Positions 11,665 through 23,748 of a DNA stretch of 64,000 nt are shown here, one piece after another. The stretch comes from Halicephalobus mephisto (Eukaryota > Nematoda > Chromadorea > Rhabditida > Panagrolaimidae): NCBI GenBank assembly GCA_009193035.1, contig SWDT01000483.1, forward strand, positions 62,001 through 126,000, written 5' to 3'. The notes under the pieces were generated by a model, which saw only the letters and a program-made list of their open reading frames with translations, made no database searches and had not been told where the DNA came from. The translations under genes were made by a program, and so were the position numbers. How positions within the stretch are numbered: the first letter of the stretch is position 1; each line of letters starts with the position of its first letter.

Positions 11665-12663
11665 ATGGATTATCGAGAGCATCACATGACGTCAGTTGAT
11701 CATGCTTCTGGATTTTCTTCAATTTCTCAGAATTTTGTTTTTTCTTCTTCGATTTCTGGATCCTGGATTTCATTTTTGAGTTTTTTGGGACTTTTCGTAG
11801 TTGTTGGAGCAGAAAAAAATTCTGAAAAATGTTATTCTTGTTCTTCAGCGAATCTGTTTCAAAAATGGCCTAAAACATTGGATAATAGACCTATGTACTT
11901 GAGGAATTTCCCTTTGGCGGCAAATGAATCTTGTGATTCCCTCAGGGGAGCGATTCCGATCGTCAATTGCGCGAAGAGCGTTTGCATCAAAGTCGTCATC
12001 GAAGAACCTCCGGCTGCTCGAGCTGTTTGCGGTTTGTTTTTCTGCATAAAAATTTATATTTTTTTATTTCTTTTTAAAATTCAAATTTTTTTATTTCTAT
12101 ATTTTTTTCAAATTTAAATTTTTTTATTTCTATATTTTTTTCAAATTTAAATTTCTATATTTCTCTATTTTTTTAAATTTAAATTTTTTTATTTCTATAT
12201 TTTTTCAAATTTAAATTTCTATATTTCTATTTTTTTTTAAATTTAAATTTCTTTATTTTTTTAAAGTTTAAACTTTTTTATTTTTTTAAAATTTAAATTT
12301 TAAAATTTTTTCGAAATTTAAAGTTTTTAATTTCTATATTTTTTTAAAATTTAAATTTTTAAATTTTTTAAAATTTAAATTTGTTTTATTTTTTTTTATT
12401 TTTGAAATGATATGGTTTTTTTTCCAGAAAGTGGTCCCGTGATCATCAGGGACTGCTGGAGCCGGATCATTGCCTCAGGGAACGAGGACTTCAGCATGAA
12501 ACCTGTGTCGTCAAAGCCCGTGAGATTGGCTTCAGAATCCAACTTCAACAACACAGTCGGTCACATATTTACTTGTGAAGGATTTTTGTGTAATTACAGT
12601 ACTCCAAATTCTCCAAAATTTTCTATTTTATCGATGATTTTTTTGTTTTTAATTACCGTATAG
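11665..12663 (+). CDS. Ly6/uPAR-like GPI-anchored protein (nematode ODR-2-like type)
   Basis: Two exons, 11665-12031 and 12428-12663, joined across a 396-nt intron (donor GTTTGT, acceptor TTTTTTTCCAG); the split codon restores Glu after VC. The product is about 200 residues. A serine-rich N-terminus is followed by a hydrophobic stretch (about residues 31-49) ending VVVGAE, a signal peptide if an internal Met or downstream cleavage is used. The cysteine-rich body is CYSCSS...ESC...VNCAKSVCIKV...VC...DCW...CEGFLCN. CYSC at the start and CxxxxCN at the end are the Ly6 hallmarks. The tail SPKFSILSMIFLFLITV is short and hydrophobic, as in GPI-anchor signals, so the mature protein probably sits on the outer cell surface. 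A splice acceptor ends 5 nt before the ATG, suggesting trans-splicing. Family members modulate neuronal receptors and channels, but the ligand is unknown. The 51 residues before CYSC make the start codon somewhat uncertain. Confidence 0.78.
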
Positions 12664-12765
12664 CCACGTGGATGTTCATTAATGATTTACATTTTCGATC
12701 TCGACGAAATTTACGGGTTTCATCATATTCTGTATTTTTGGAACTTCTACAGTGTTGAAAATTTG

Positions 12766-12771
12766 AATAAA
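12766..12771 (+). terminator. poly(A) signal of the Ly6-like gene
   Basis: AATAAA lies about 100 nt after the stop codon at 12663, a normal distance for a eukaryotic 3' UTR. In DNA this AT-rich the hexamer is also expected by chance. Confidence 0.35.
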
Positions 12772-12939
12772 TTTTTCACAATTTAAAAAAAATAATTTTC
12801 AAAAAATTTCTTCGATTACGGTATTTGGATAAAATTATAAAATACAAATTTTGAAGTTTTCTAAAATTCTTTGAAGATTTTTAAAAAGTCAAGTAAATAT
12901 GAAATTTTAAAGTTTTTGGTCCCAACTGGAAAGTTTTAA

Positions 12940-13330
12940 AGTTCGTGTCAGGACTATTTTTTGAGATTTTGTTAATAGTATTTATATTTTTTAATAACAT
13001 GATTTTGAAATTTTTAAAATCGAATAATTATGAAATTTCAAATTTCTCGATCTCAACTGGAAAACTTTAAAGTTCGTGTCGGGACTATTTTTTGAGGTTT
13101 TGTTAATAATAGTTATTTTTTTCAATAACATGATTTTGAAATTTTTAAAAATCGAATAATTATGAAATTTCAAATTTCTCGATCTCAACTGGAAAATTTT
13201 AAAATTCGTGTCGGGACTATTTTTTGAGGTTTTGTTAATAGTATTTATATTTTTTAATAACATGATTTTGAAATTTTTAAAATCGAATAATTATGAAATT
13301 TCAAATTTCTCGATCCTAACTAGAAAGTTT
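12940..13330. repeat. ~132-bp tandem repeat, about three copies
   Basis: The same ACATGATTTTGAAATTT block recurs near 12999, 13129 and 13261, each unit also containing CTCGATC(T/C)CAACTGGAAA and CGTGTCGGGACTATTTTTTG. The last segment is a diverged form of a motif found elsewhere in the window (GTCCCGACACGAAT on the other strand). Confidence 0.7.
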
Positions 13331-13599
13331 TAAAATTCTCTTCAAGATTATTTTATCACAATAATGAGTTTAATTTTTACAATAATATTATTCCTGAATT
13401 ATCATCTGAAATCAAGATTTTTGAAATTTCTAGAAAATTCCAACATTTGTGTCGAGAGTATTTTGTAAGAATTTTTAATTTTACAATAATATAATTCTGT
13501 AACCAACACACAAAATTAAAACTTAAAAGTTCCCAAAGTTCTCTAAGAATTCATAGTCGGAAAATTCCACAACAAAGGCAATTTTTATCAAAATCGGTG

Positions 13600-14180
13600 C
13601 TCCGTATTATCAAAGTTGACAGTCAGAGTTTGAAGTCGAAAGTAAAGATCGAAATTAAAAATCAAAGTTCGAAGTCAAAATTAAAAATTGAAAATTGAAT
13701 TTCGAAGTTGAAATTGACCTTTAAAGTTGGAATTCGAACTTTGACCTCAAATTTTGATGATCAACTTTGACTTTAAATTCTGACATCCAACTTTGATAAT
13801 CAACTTCGATCTTAAACTTTAACTTCCAACTTTGATGATCAACTTCGATCTCAAAATTTAACAGTCAACTTTGATGATTAACTTTGACTTTAAATTCTGA
13901 CATCCAACTTTGATAATCAACTTCAACCTCAAACTTTAACTTCCAACTTTAATCATCAACTTCGATCTCAAACTTTGACGGTCAACTTTAATCATCAACT
14001 TTGACTTTAAATTCTGACATCCAACTTTGATTACTAACTTCGATCTCAAACTTTAACAGTCAATTTTGATGATCAACTTCAACCTCAAACTTTGACATCC
14101 AACTTTAATCATCAACTTTGAATTTAAATTCTGACATCCAACTTTGACCTCAAACTTTAATAGTTAACTTTGATCATATG
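13600..14180. repeat. short-unit degenerate array (CAACTTTGA type)
   Basis: More than twenty loosely repeated phrases such as ATCAACTTTGACTTTAAATT and CATCCAACTTTGAT fill the gap before the SDR gene's 3' end. A related array lies at 31960-32370. Confidence 0.7.
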
Positions 14181-14204
14181 GAGCACTGATTTATCATCTA
14201 TAAG

Positions 14205-16595
14205 TCATCCTGCTATGGGTTTTTCTTGGACGCCAGAAACTTCCGGATGACATTTGTTTAATTTGTTTTTCTTGAATTTTCTTAGAGGGGGTTTCCGGAT
14301 CATTCCTTTTTCGATCATCGAGTAAACCATTTCGATGACGGATTTCTGTGGATTAATGTAATCCATATTTAATAATTTCCTACTTTTTTCGTTGGAGAAC
14401 TTTAATTCCGGTCCGATTCTGTGGACGACGGCGGATGATTGAGGATCGATTTTGGTTTTTGCATAGAGCTTCAGAAGCCAGTCCGGAGTCACGATGGGGG
14501 ATATCAGATAACCGTAATCTTTGAATTCTTCCATGAGCCAGTTTCTGAAGTCGAAGAACCATGTGGGTCTCTGGTGGGTGATTAGGATTCTTTCTCCGTC
14601 GGATTCTGGAGTCGTTAGGGAGATAAGATGGGCCTTGGCTACATCTCTGACGTCGACCACCCCGAGGCAGACCTTGGGGGCGGCCAGGAAAGTCCGGAAA
14701 TCCATCATCCTTCCGACGATTGTGGCGCTGCCGTGGTCTACTGTAGACAGCACAGGTCCCGTCACGAAAGTAGGATTAAGCACAGTAAACCTGAATCTAG
14801 ATTCCTTCGGGAGGGAGCTCCAGAAGTCCCAAGCGGTCTTCTCAGCAAGGGTCTTCGATTTCGCGTAATTTTCGATTTTTTTACTTTTTAAATCACTCCA
14901 ACAATTTTCGTCAAAAATTTTTTCATCATTCTTGTGTCCATCTAAAAAAAAATAAATAATTAATTAAGAAAAATAAGTACCATTGATGGCAGCACAGGAA
15001 CTCGTCATGACCACTTTTCTTACTGTAGGACACCTGGCGGCGGCCTGGAGAACACTCATCGTGCCTTTGACCGCGACTTCGATGGTCCTCTCGTCCGCCA
15101 CGATCGGCCAGGGACTCGCCACATGGAGGATGTAGGTACATCCATCAACTACGCTGAAAATGATAATTTCTAATTCCAGAACCATACTACACAAAAATGG
15201 ATACAATGTATATAATGTATAGATATATTAAAACGGTTCTGATTTAGCAGATACAAGTATTCAATATATCGATACATTAGGTTGATATCAGCGCATTGAA
15301 TACAATGTATAAATAGATTAAAACAATTTTGATATGTCAGATACGTTGTATTCAATATATCGATACATTAGGTTGATATCAGCGCATTGTATATAATGTA
15401 TCGATAGATTAAAACAGTTTTGATATATCAGATGTATTGTATTCAATGTACTGATACATTAATTGTGATATCAATGCATTGAATAAAATATATCGATAGA
15501 TTAAAACGGTTTTGATATGTCAGATGTATTGTATTCAATGTACTGATACATTAAGCATGATATCAATGCATTGAATACAATGTATCGATAGATTAAAACG
15601 GTTTTGATATGTCAGATGTATTGTATTCAATGTATCGATACATTAAGCATGATATCAATGCATTGAATACAATGTATCGATAGATTAAAACGGTTTTGAT
15701 ATGTCAGATGTATTGTATTCAATGTACCGATACATTACGTATGATATCGGTGCATTGAATATAATGTACCAGCATATCAACTATAATGTATCTGCTAAAT
15801 CAAAGCCGTTTTAATCTATCCTTTTTGTATGTATTTTGACAGCAAAAATTGCAATTATTACGAAATAGTTTTGACAGGGATTTCTAAAATCCATAATTTC
15901 AGGACTTTCTACTAAATTCTAAAAATTTCTAAATTCTTCTATGAAACTTTCAAATGTTTCAGAATCTTCCATGAAATTCTGGAAAATTCTATATCCTTCG
16001 AAAAAATTTAGAATAAGTCGAAAATTTCTGTGAAATTAAAAAATTTTTGAGATCTGTGAAATTCTAGAAAATTCCAAATATTTTTTTGAAATTACTTCAA
16101 TTTCCAGAATCTTGTACTAGATTCCGAAAAGCTCTAGAAGCTTCGAAAATATCGTAAAAGATCTCAAATCTATGAAATTCTAAAATTTAAAAAAATTTTT
16201 CACAAAATTTTTGAAACTTCTATTGGATTCTGAAAAGTTTGAAAATTTCTACAGTATCTTAAAAATTTTTAGAAAATTCTGTGAGATTTTTAAACTTTTG
16301 GAATTTCCTATGAAATTTTATTAATTAAAAAAATTTTTAAAAAATACTTTGACCAATCTTCGGGTTTTTCCAGATCCGCTTCCACGAGCTCCAGAAGGCC
16401 CTGATTCGGAAACTCCCTCAGGGGCTCCACTTTGGCCTTGTTCCTCAAGCTCCTCACAGTACCCCTGGTCCTGTACCCTGCGGCAAGCAGTTGTTGGACA
16501 CAATGGAGGGCCACGTATCCAGAAGCCCCCGTGACCAGAACGATCGGATTTTCCGGGACTTCTGGAAAATCAGAAATATTTCGGTTTTCTGACAT
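14205..16595 (-). CDS. extended short-chain dehydrogenase, dihydroflavonol-4-reductase-like
   Basis: Three exons on the minus strand: 16595-16348, 15153-14981 and 14941-14205, giving 385 residues in one frame. The N-terminal Rossmann motif VTGASGYVALH (about residues 21-31) binds NAD(P). RGTVRS follows and favours NADP. The second exon continues DWSNVVDGCTYILHVASPWP and MTSSCAAIN, and the third supplies the catalytic YAKSK (Tyr-xxx-Lys) and the family segment LNPTFVTGPVL, so all key SDR residues are present. This matches cytosolic DFR/cinnamoyl-CoA-reductase/3-beta-HSD-like extended SDRs. Animal members reduce ketone or aldehyde substrates, and the substrate cannot be read here. Intron 2 is only 39 nt, whereas intron 1 is 1194 nt and houses a 92-bp satellite array. 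An acceptor (GGTTTTAG) lies 1 nt before the ATG, suggesting trans-splicing. The basic C-terminal tail after MIRKPP is lineage-specific. Confidence 0.88.
15189..15832. repeat. 92-bp satellite array inside intron 1 of the SDR gene
   Basis: About seven head-to-tail monomers. TTAAAAC landmarks fall at 15228, 15318, 15409, 15501, 15593 and 15685, giving periods of 90-92 bp. Monomers carry TGTATCGATAGATTAAAACG and CAATGTA(C/T)CGATACATTA and are rich in palindromic ATCGAT. The array opens with ACACAAAAATGGATA and closes with the inverted TATCCTTTTTGTATGT. Related arrays lie at 30.1 and 44.1 kb. Confidence 0.85.
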
Positions 16596-16863
16596 TCTAA
16601 AACCACAAATTTAATAAAACTAAAAAATCACGAAAAAAGGATAAATTCAAAGATCTTTCAAAAACTAGTCCCGCCTATGTGATTTCGTCGAAAATTTTTG
16701 ATCGAAAAAAATTTCTTTGATAAAAACGAAATATTTTGTAACAAAACTAAAACCGAGTAGAAGTTTTTAGAATCCTCCGAAATTCTGAGAATTTTTGAAA
16801 TATATTTCAATTAAAAAATTTAAATTTTGAAAGTTTGAAAATTTTTAATTTTATAAAAATCAT

Positions 16864-17065
16864 AATTGACAATATTCACATTTCGCCAAGGATTAAAATT
16901 TAACAATATTCACGTTTCGCCAAGGACTCAAATTTGGCGTTTATTCACGTTTCGCCAAGGACTCAAATTTAGTAATGTTCACATTTCGCCAAGAATTAAA
17001 ATTTAACAATATTCACATTTCGCCAAGGACTCAAATTTAGCAATATTCACATTTCGCCAAAGTTT
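16864..17065. repeat. ~35-bp tandem repeat, about six copies
   Basis: The unit resembles AATATTCACATTTCGCCAAG followed by GA(C/T)T(C/A)AAATTTA. It lies upstream of the SDR gene's start, in intergenic DNA. 17066-17700 shows no supported gene. Confidence 0.8.
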
Positions 17066-17714
17066 GATTTTTATTTTATAAAATTATAACTTTTTGAAAT
17101 TTAACATAAACTTTTTCAACTTTCTAGAATCTTGCAGAATCCAATACGAACTTTTATACCTATCTAAACCTATTTCAAAATTCCTTTCGAAATAAAATTT
17201 ATTTCCTAATTTTAAAATAATATAAATATTTTTGAATGATCGTTAATCGTCGATGATGTAAAATAATTACAAATACAAACTACGAAAAATAAAATTCTCA
17301 GAATTCGAAAATTACCAATTTGACAAACTCGAATCGGAACTGTTGTGTCCAACCCCTGAGGCGGAAACGAAAAATAAACAAGTTCAAAAATCATCCAAAT
17401 AAAAAAAAATATTTTTTCTCCAAAAATTGACCTAAATTCTGTAAAAAGAAAAAAGTGGAAGATATTTGACAAAAAAAAACTTTGTTTTTAATGATCTTTC
17501 GAAATGCTTCAGATACCAAATCCAAGTCCGCCAAAAGTACGTTCAAAATCTGTAAGAAATTTTTCTCGCATTTTTGTCTCAAACGAAATAATATGAAAAA
17601 TTCAAAAATTCTGGTTTTCATTTTTTGTTTTATGATCGTTTATCAGAAAATTAACCAGACGGCTATAATTAAGAGACAAATTTTAATTAATCATAAAAAA
17701 CTTAAAATTTGTTA

Positions 17715-18330
17715 AATTTAGATTTAAAACAAGTGCTTTGAAAATAGTATATAAATTATTTGTTAAAAATTAAGCGAAAACGTTTCTTCGCTTTTGTACT
17801 CACTTATCCAAAAAACTAATTAGATAGATGTAATCATCAGGAGAAACATATCTAATTACAGAAAGGAGTTTTTAAAATTCGTTAGATTTAAATGTAAAAC
17901 AAGTGCTTTGAAAATAGTATATCAACTATTCGTTAAAAATTAAGCGAAAACGTTTCTTCGCTTTCTTGATCCTTGATCCCTTATCCAAAAAACTAACTAG
18001 ATAGATGTAATCATCAGGAGAAACATATCTAATTACAGAAATTAACTGTTAAAATTTGTTAAATTTAGATTTAAAACAAGTGCTTTGAAAATAGTATATC
18101 AACTATTCGCCAAAAATTAAGCGAAAACGTTTCTTCGCTTTTGTACTCACTTATCCAAAAAACTAACTAGATAAGTGTAATCATCAGGAGAAACATATCT
18201 AATTACAGAAAAAAATTTCTAAAATTCGTTAAATTTAAATGTAAAACAAGTGCTTTGAAAATAGTATATAAATTATTCGTTAAAAATTAAGCGAAAACGT
18301 TTTTTCACTTTTTCGTCGAGATTCACCAAT
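17715..18330. repeat. ~170-bp tandem repeat, four copies
   Basis: ACAAGTGCTTTGAAAATAGT recurs near 17730, 17900, 18077 and 18247, giving a period of 170-177 bp. Each unit contains the inverted pair AAGCGAAAACGTTTCTTCGC and the well-conserved TAATCATCAGGAGAAACATA. No coding potential. Confidence 0.85.
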
Positions 18331-18689
18331 TTTCGTTTTTTATTTTAATTTAACTAATTTTAATAATTCTTTTTCGTAATTAAGTATATTTTCCTCTTTT
18401 ATTAAATATATTTAATTAGTTTTTCGAAAAAACGATTAAAAACACGAAAAAATTCAATCCTAAATTTAGAAATTTAGAAATTTTCCAAATTATTTCGTTT
18501 TAAAAAATCTAAAAAAAAATAAATTTTGAATCAGTTCTTCAAAACCTTCAAAATCATACATAACTCATCCCAAAGGCCACTTTCAATAAGTGGATTTCCC
18601 TTGTGAGATATCTCTTTTTGGGATATGGAACCAGATCAAAAAAGATCCACTTCTGAATCTATCTTTCGAAATAAGCTAATAAAAATATT

Positions 18690-18970
18690 AAATTAAAAAA
18701 TTGGACAAAAATGTTAAATAAAAATTGGACAAAAATATTAAATAAAAATTTGACAAAAAATATTAATTTAAAAATTTGACAAAAATATTGAATTAAAAAT
18801 TTGACAAAAATGTTAAATTCAAAAATTAAATAAAAATGTTAAATACAAAAATTGCACAAAAATGTTAATTTAAAAATTGAACAAAAATGTTAAATTAAAA
18901 AATTAAATTAAAAAATTAAATTTAAAAATTAAATAAAAATGTTAAATTCAAAAATTGAACAATTCCGTCT
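18690..18970. repeat. ~24-bp AT-rich tandem repeat
   Basis: Repeated units such as AAAAATGTTAAATTAAAAAT and AATTGGACAAAAATATTAAA. Degenerate; no gene. Confidence 0.65.
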
Positions 18971-19329
18971 GAAAATAACCTGATTTAACTGTCCGAGAAA
19001 CGATCAGTTTATGAAGTTTTATTTTTTCTCGAGGTCAAGTTTATTCTTTGGAAAATCTCATTTTTGTTCGATTTTGAAATTTTGCATTTTTCGTTTTTGT
19101 CACAAAGTACACAAAAAAGACCAGTTTTATCAATTTTAATTTTTTTGCAAAATTTATAAACAAAATATTTTCGAAAAATAAAGTTATTTAAAAATTTGCA
19201 TTTAAATTTATAAAAAAAATCAAAATTAAAATTTACAATTTTTAAAAAATTTTAAAAAAGATTAATTCGAAAGCCTAAATTTTGTCATTATTTTACGATC
19301 TTTGGTGTCTTTGGAAAACAAAGATCAAA

Positions 19330-20010
19330 AACAAATCAAAGTTCTGAGAAAAATCACTTTATTAAGTAATTTCAGATCAAAAGTGATATATGAAATTAAT
19401 TTCTAAATCTTCAATGAAAAATATATTTATAAAAAAATTTTTAAAAAAATGAGATATCTAAATTTATAGAATTGTCAATTTAATAAATATGTTTTTGGAG
19501 TTTATAATTATTTTATTAATTTCAGATCAAAAGTGATATATGAAATTAATTTCTAAATCTTTAATTAAAAACATATTTATAAAAAAATTTTTTTAAAATA
19601 AGATATCTAAATTTATAGAATTGTCAATTTAATAAAGATCTTTTTGGAAGTTTATAATCATCAAGTAGTTTTAGATCAAATTGATATATGAAATTAATTT
19701 TTAAAACGCTAACTTCGAAAATTTTCAACAAAAATCAAATATCTAAATTTACGAAATTATTGTCAATTTAATAAAGATTTTTTTGGAATTTATAATTATT
19801 TTACTAAGTAGTTTCGGATCAAAATTGATATATGAAATTAATTTCTAAATCTTTAATTAAAAATATATTTAAAAAAAATTTTTTTTAAAATAAGATATCT
19901 AAATTTATAGAATTATCAATTTAATAAATATGTTTTTGGAAGTTTATAATCATCAAGTAGTTTTAGATCAAATTGATATATGAAATTAATTTTAGAACAC
20001 AAACAACCAA
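19330..20010. repeat. ~150-bp tandem repeat, five copies
   Basis: The landmark AGATCAAA(A)GTGATATATG recurs near 19375, 19525, 19674, 19817 and 19966 (143-150 bp apart). Units include TCTAAATTTATAGAATTGTC and a GTTTATAAT segment. The array lies in the 3' flank of the next gene. Confidence 0.8.
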
Positions 20011-20346
20011 CATACATTTGGCACAAACTTTATTTAAACTACAGTATGACAGTTTCTTGAGGCACAAAATGTCTTCATTCCAAGAATAAGCTCTCTAAGT
20101 TGATTCCGTTTGAACAAGACTAACTCCTTCATATAGTTAAAAAAAATAATTTTTCACAAATTTCAATAAAAATTTACTTTTTTATAAATTTAAATAAAAA
20201 TAATTTTTATAAATTTTAATAAAAAATAATTTTTTTATAGATTTGAATAAAAATAATTTTTTTATAAATTTCAATAAAAATTTACTTTTTTTATAGATTT
20301 GAATAAAAATAATTTTTTTACAAATTTGAATAAAAATTTATTTTTT

Positions 20347-22579
20347 TTACAAATCGGAAGGAGCATAGGAACTGACGGAATCGGTGTGGACGGACTTCCG
20401 TCTGATCTCGCGAATCATCTTTTTTGATTCTGGAGGTTTCTTCGGGGAAGATTTAAGCTTCAGGACTTCAGAAGACGTTCCAAAAGTAGAAGACGAATTC
20501 GGACTTGGAAGTTCTTCTTCAATGGATTCTACCGTATCCAAGGAACCTTCTCCCAAAATCGAAGAAGAACTTTCTTTTTCCGAGGATTCAGAAGTCGATG
20601 AAATTTTTTCCTTTCTAGTTCTGTTTCTCGAGGATTCTGACGAGGTTGAAGAAGATTCAGAAGTTACTGTAAATTCTGAAGTTGAAAGTTTTTCATTTTT
20701 TTTTGATTTTTTTGAAATTTCTGAAGTTACTGTAGATTCTGAAGTCGACTCTGAGACCTCAGTAGACCCGGATTCAGAGTCTTCAGAAGACGTGTCGGAT
20801 TCAGTAGACACGGATTCTGGAGCGTTTTCTTTTTTTTCAGTTTTGGGTCTGTTGACGAAGTTGAAATTGGGATTAAGGAAAGCCGAACTTGGATTCAGAG
20901 TAGATCCAAAATGAATGTGTTTTTCTTTTTCCGGACTCAAAGTGTAGCTCTTCCTTCTCTCGTTTACAGTAACCGACTCGACTTCCGGAAGGTCCTCCAA
21001 ATCGTCGAACACGTCGGATTCCAGAGGCGAGGGTACACTGGAGCCTTTGGATCTCGACGACGTCTTCGGGGACGAGACTACTTCCGGAATCAGTTCCGGC
21101 ACGATTTCAGGAGCACTTAAGGGTTCTACAGTAATCTTGGGATCTTCAACAGTGAAGGTAACATTGTTCAATTCAGGGTCGTTCATCAATTTTGTCGTAA
21201 ATTTAGTCATCGACTCATCTACCAACTTATTTACCGGTTTATCTGTTGATTTTTCCATCGACTTGTCCATCAACCCATCCATCGACTTATTTATCGATTT
21301 ATCTATCGATTTTTCCATCAACTTGGTCATTCTTACATCCATCGACTTGTCCATCAACCCATCCATCGACCTATCCATCGACTTGTCCATCAAGGAAGTT
21401 TTTGTTTCTGATTTGTTCATCAATTTCCTCTCGCTCTGCTCCAGAATCTCCCTTCTGGCTTCGGCCATGACCCTGAGTCTCTCTCTCATCTCCTCTATCT
21501 GGCGTTTCCGGAATTCTGAAAACTGCCTCGCGTCTTTCAGATTCACTCTCGGCTCTTCCGGAACCGCTTCCTCCTGATCCCTCATCGACGTCAACTTCAA
21601 AGATATCCTGTAGACCAAAAACAGAACTAATTTGAATAATTCTTTTTTGAAATTTTCCGAATTTTGAAGCGTCTGGGTCGAAGTCGTTTTTGTTTCGGGT
21701 TTTGCTTGGGATTCTGAATTCCGAACTTCTCTGGATTCTGTCTGGGAAAAGTTAACTTTCCTAAAAACCACAGGAGTCTGGGTTACGGTAGAAACGACGT
21801 CCTTGGGTCTTCCGAGATTTTCCAAAATGTGACGACTCGAAAGAACAGACAAGTTTAAAATTGTTTTTTTCGAAGTATCTTTCAAATCCAATACCGTATT
21901 CAGGACCGATCTGTTTCTTCTGTCTTCGAACGAAATAAAGGAAACCATCGTCGAAGCCCTTCTGCCTTCTGGAGTCTCCACGAAGACCTCGAATCCGAGG
22001 GTTTCTTCTTCGCAAAAACAGATTTTTCCTTTTTTTAATTCTATTTCTAAAAAAATAAAAAATAAAAAAAAATTTTAAATTACAGTTTAAAAAAATTTAA
22101 AACCTTAAAAAATTTAAAAAACTTAAAAAAAATAAAAATTTTAAAAATTAAAAGAAACTAAAAATTTAGAATTAAGAAATTTAAAAAATCAAAAAAAGAT
22201 TTTTAAAAAAATTAATTTCAAATTATAAAAATTTTTAAAAAAAATTAAATTTTAAATTTAAGAATTTTTTTATAAAAAATTTGAAAAAAATTAATTTTAA
22301 ATTTAAGAATTTTTTTATAAAGAATTTGAAAAAAATTAATTTTAAATTTAAGAATTTTTTATAAAGAATTTAAAAAAAATTAATTTTAAATTTAAAGTTT
22401 TTTTATAAAGAATTTTAAAACTTACCGTTATTTTCGAAATTTAATTTTTTATTTTGAACATGGACAACTTGATCGCCGAATTTCAACCCGATTTTTTGAA
22501 TCCCGGAAATCTCGACTTCTGGAGTCTTGATGACATTCTGGACAACGAACTGAAGACAGTAAATCCGTTTCGAATCCAT
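20347..22579 (-). CDS. unidentified Ser-rich protein with ordered N-terminal domain and coiled coil
   Basis: Two exons on the minus strand, 22579-22426 and 22046-20347, give 617 residues without a break; the first exon is joined through donor CGGTAAGT and acceptor TTTTTTTAG. A splice acceptor (TTTTCCAG) ends 5 nt before the ATG. Residues 1 to about 130 look like a beta-rich domain (RIYCLQFVVQNVIKTPEVEI, CFCEEETLGFEVFVETPEG). The pattern recalls the N-terminal C2 domain of EEIG1/FAM102-type proteins, but similarity is too weak to assign. Around residues 200-260 a charged helical segment (FRKRQIEEMRERLRVMAEAR) suggests a coiled coil. It is followed by four-residue repeats of the MDKS type over about 70 residues, then a long acidic, Ser/Glu-rich disordered tail with KK clusters. 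No signal peptide or membrane helix is visible. A cytoplasmic scaffold is the cautious reading. Confidence 0.75.
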
Positions 22580-22739
22580 CTAAGCTGGAAAAGAAAAAAT
22601 TTCGGTCGAGAAATGGCCGTGGCCATGGAAACAAACAAACCAGAACGTCCGAGTCAAAAACTGGTCATTTCAAGAACTCGGTACTTGAGTACCTTTATTT
22701 TTCCACAACCAAAGTTTCTCAAGATTAAGTGAAAATTAA

Positions 22740-23560
22740 CATATAAAACAAAAAATTCTAAAAATATCCGAAAATACAAAAATTTTAAAAAATCGATTTT
22801 AAAAAAATAAATTTTCTCAATAAAAAAATAATTTTCTAAAATAATTTTTTAAAAATTAACATATAAAATAAAAAATTCTAAAAATATCCGAAAATACAAA
22901 AATTTGTGAAAAAATTAATTTAAAAAAATAAATTTTCTCAATAAAAAAATAATTTTTTTAAATTTAACATATAAAATCGAAAATTCCAAAATTGTTCAAA
23001 AATACAAAAATTTTAAAAAATAAAATTTTTCAATAAAAAAATAATTTTCTAAAATATTTTTTTTTAATTTAACATATAAAACAGAAAATTCTAAAAATAT
23101 CCGAAAATACAAAATTTGTGGAAAAATTAATTTAAAAAAATAAATTTTCTCAATAAAAAATAATTTTTTTTAAATATTTTTTTTAAATTTAATATATAAA
23201 ACAGAAAATTCTAAAAATATCCGAAAATACAAAAATTTGTGAAAGAAAAATAATTTTTTTATTAGAAAATTTTAATTTTTCTAAAATAAAATTTTGATAT
23301 ATAAACCAATTCTAAAATTTCTGCACTTTTTATTTTTTTTTCTATTTTTAGACTGATTAGTTGTGATTAACATTGAAAATTGAATTATAGTGAATTTCAT
23401 GAGGAAAAATGAGAAATATATATATCACTGTTATTCAAAGTCATAAATCCTAAAATTTCTACTTTTTATTTTTTTATTTTTCTTTTATTTTTAGATTGAT
23501 TAGTTGTGATTAACATTGAAAATTGAATTACAGTGATTTTCATGAGGAAAAATGATAGAT
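22740..23560. repeat. AT-rich tandem repeats between two divergent genes
   Basis: From 22740 to about 23280 units containing AGAAAATTCTAAAAATATCC and GAAAATACAAAAATT recur four to five times. From about 23330 to 23560 a ~150-bp block with GATTAGTTGTGATTAACATT and TTCATGAGGAAAAATGA occurs twice. This is the intergenic space between the start codons at 22579 (minus) and 23749 (plus). Promoters of both genes must lie here or be embedded in the repeats. Confidence 0.7.
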
Positions 23561-23748
23561 AAATAGATATATCATTTTTACTCAAAATGGTGCAATTTCC
23601 GATGACGAAATAAACGAACTCCGAACAGTCGTAAAATTTGGCGTTGTGTCCGATTTGTTTCATTGTCACGAACTCTCGTTTTGCAGTTTGGTTTCCTCTG
23701 ATTTTTTTTTTGAAATTATTTTTTAAAATTACTTTTACAGGATTAAAG

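Noticed and set aside
17212..17715. Overlapping open frames on both strands, one with a plausible acceptor
   Set aside because: No consistent exon chain, family match or coding composition beyond a short stretch.
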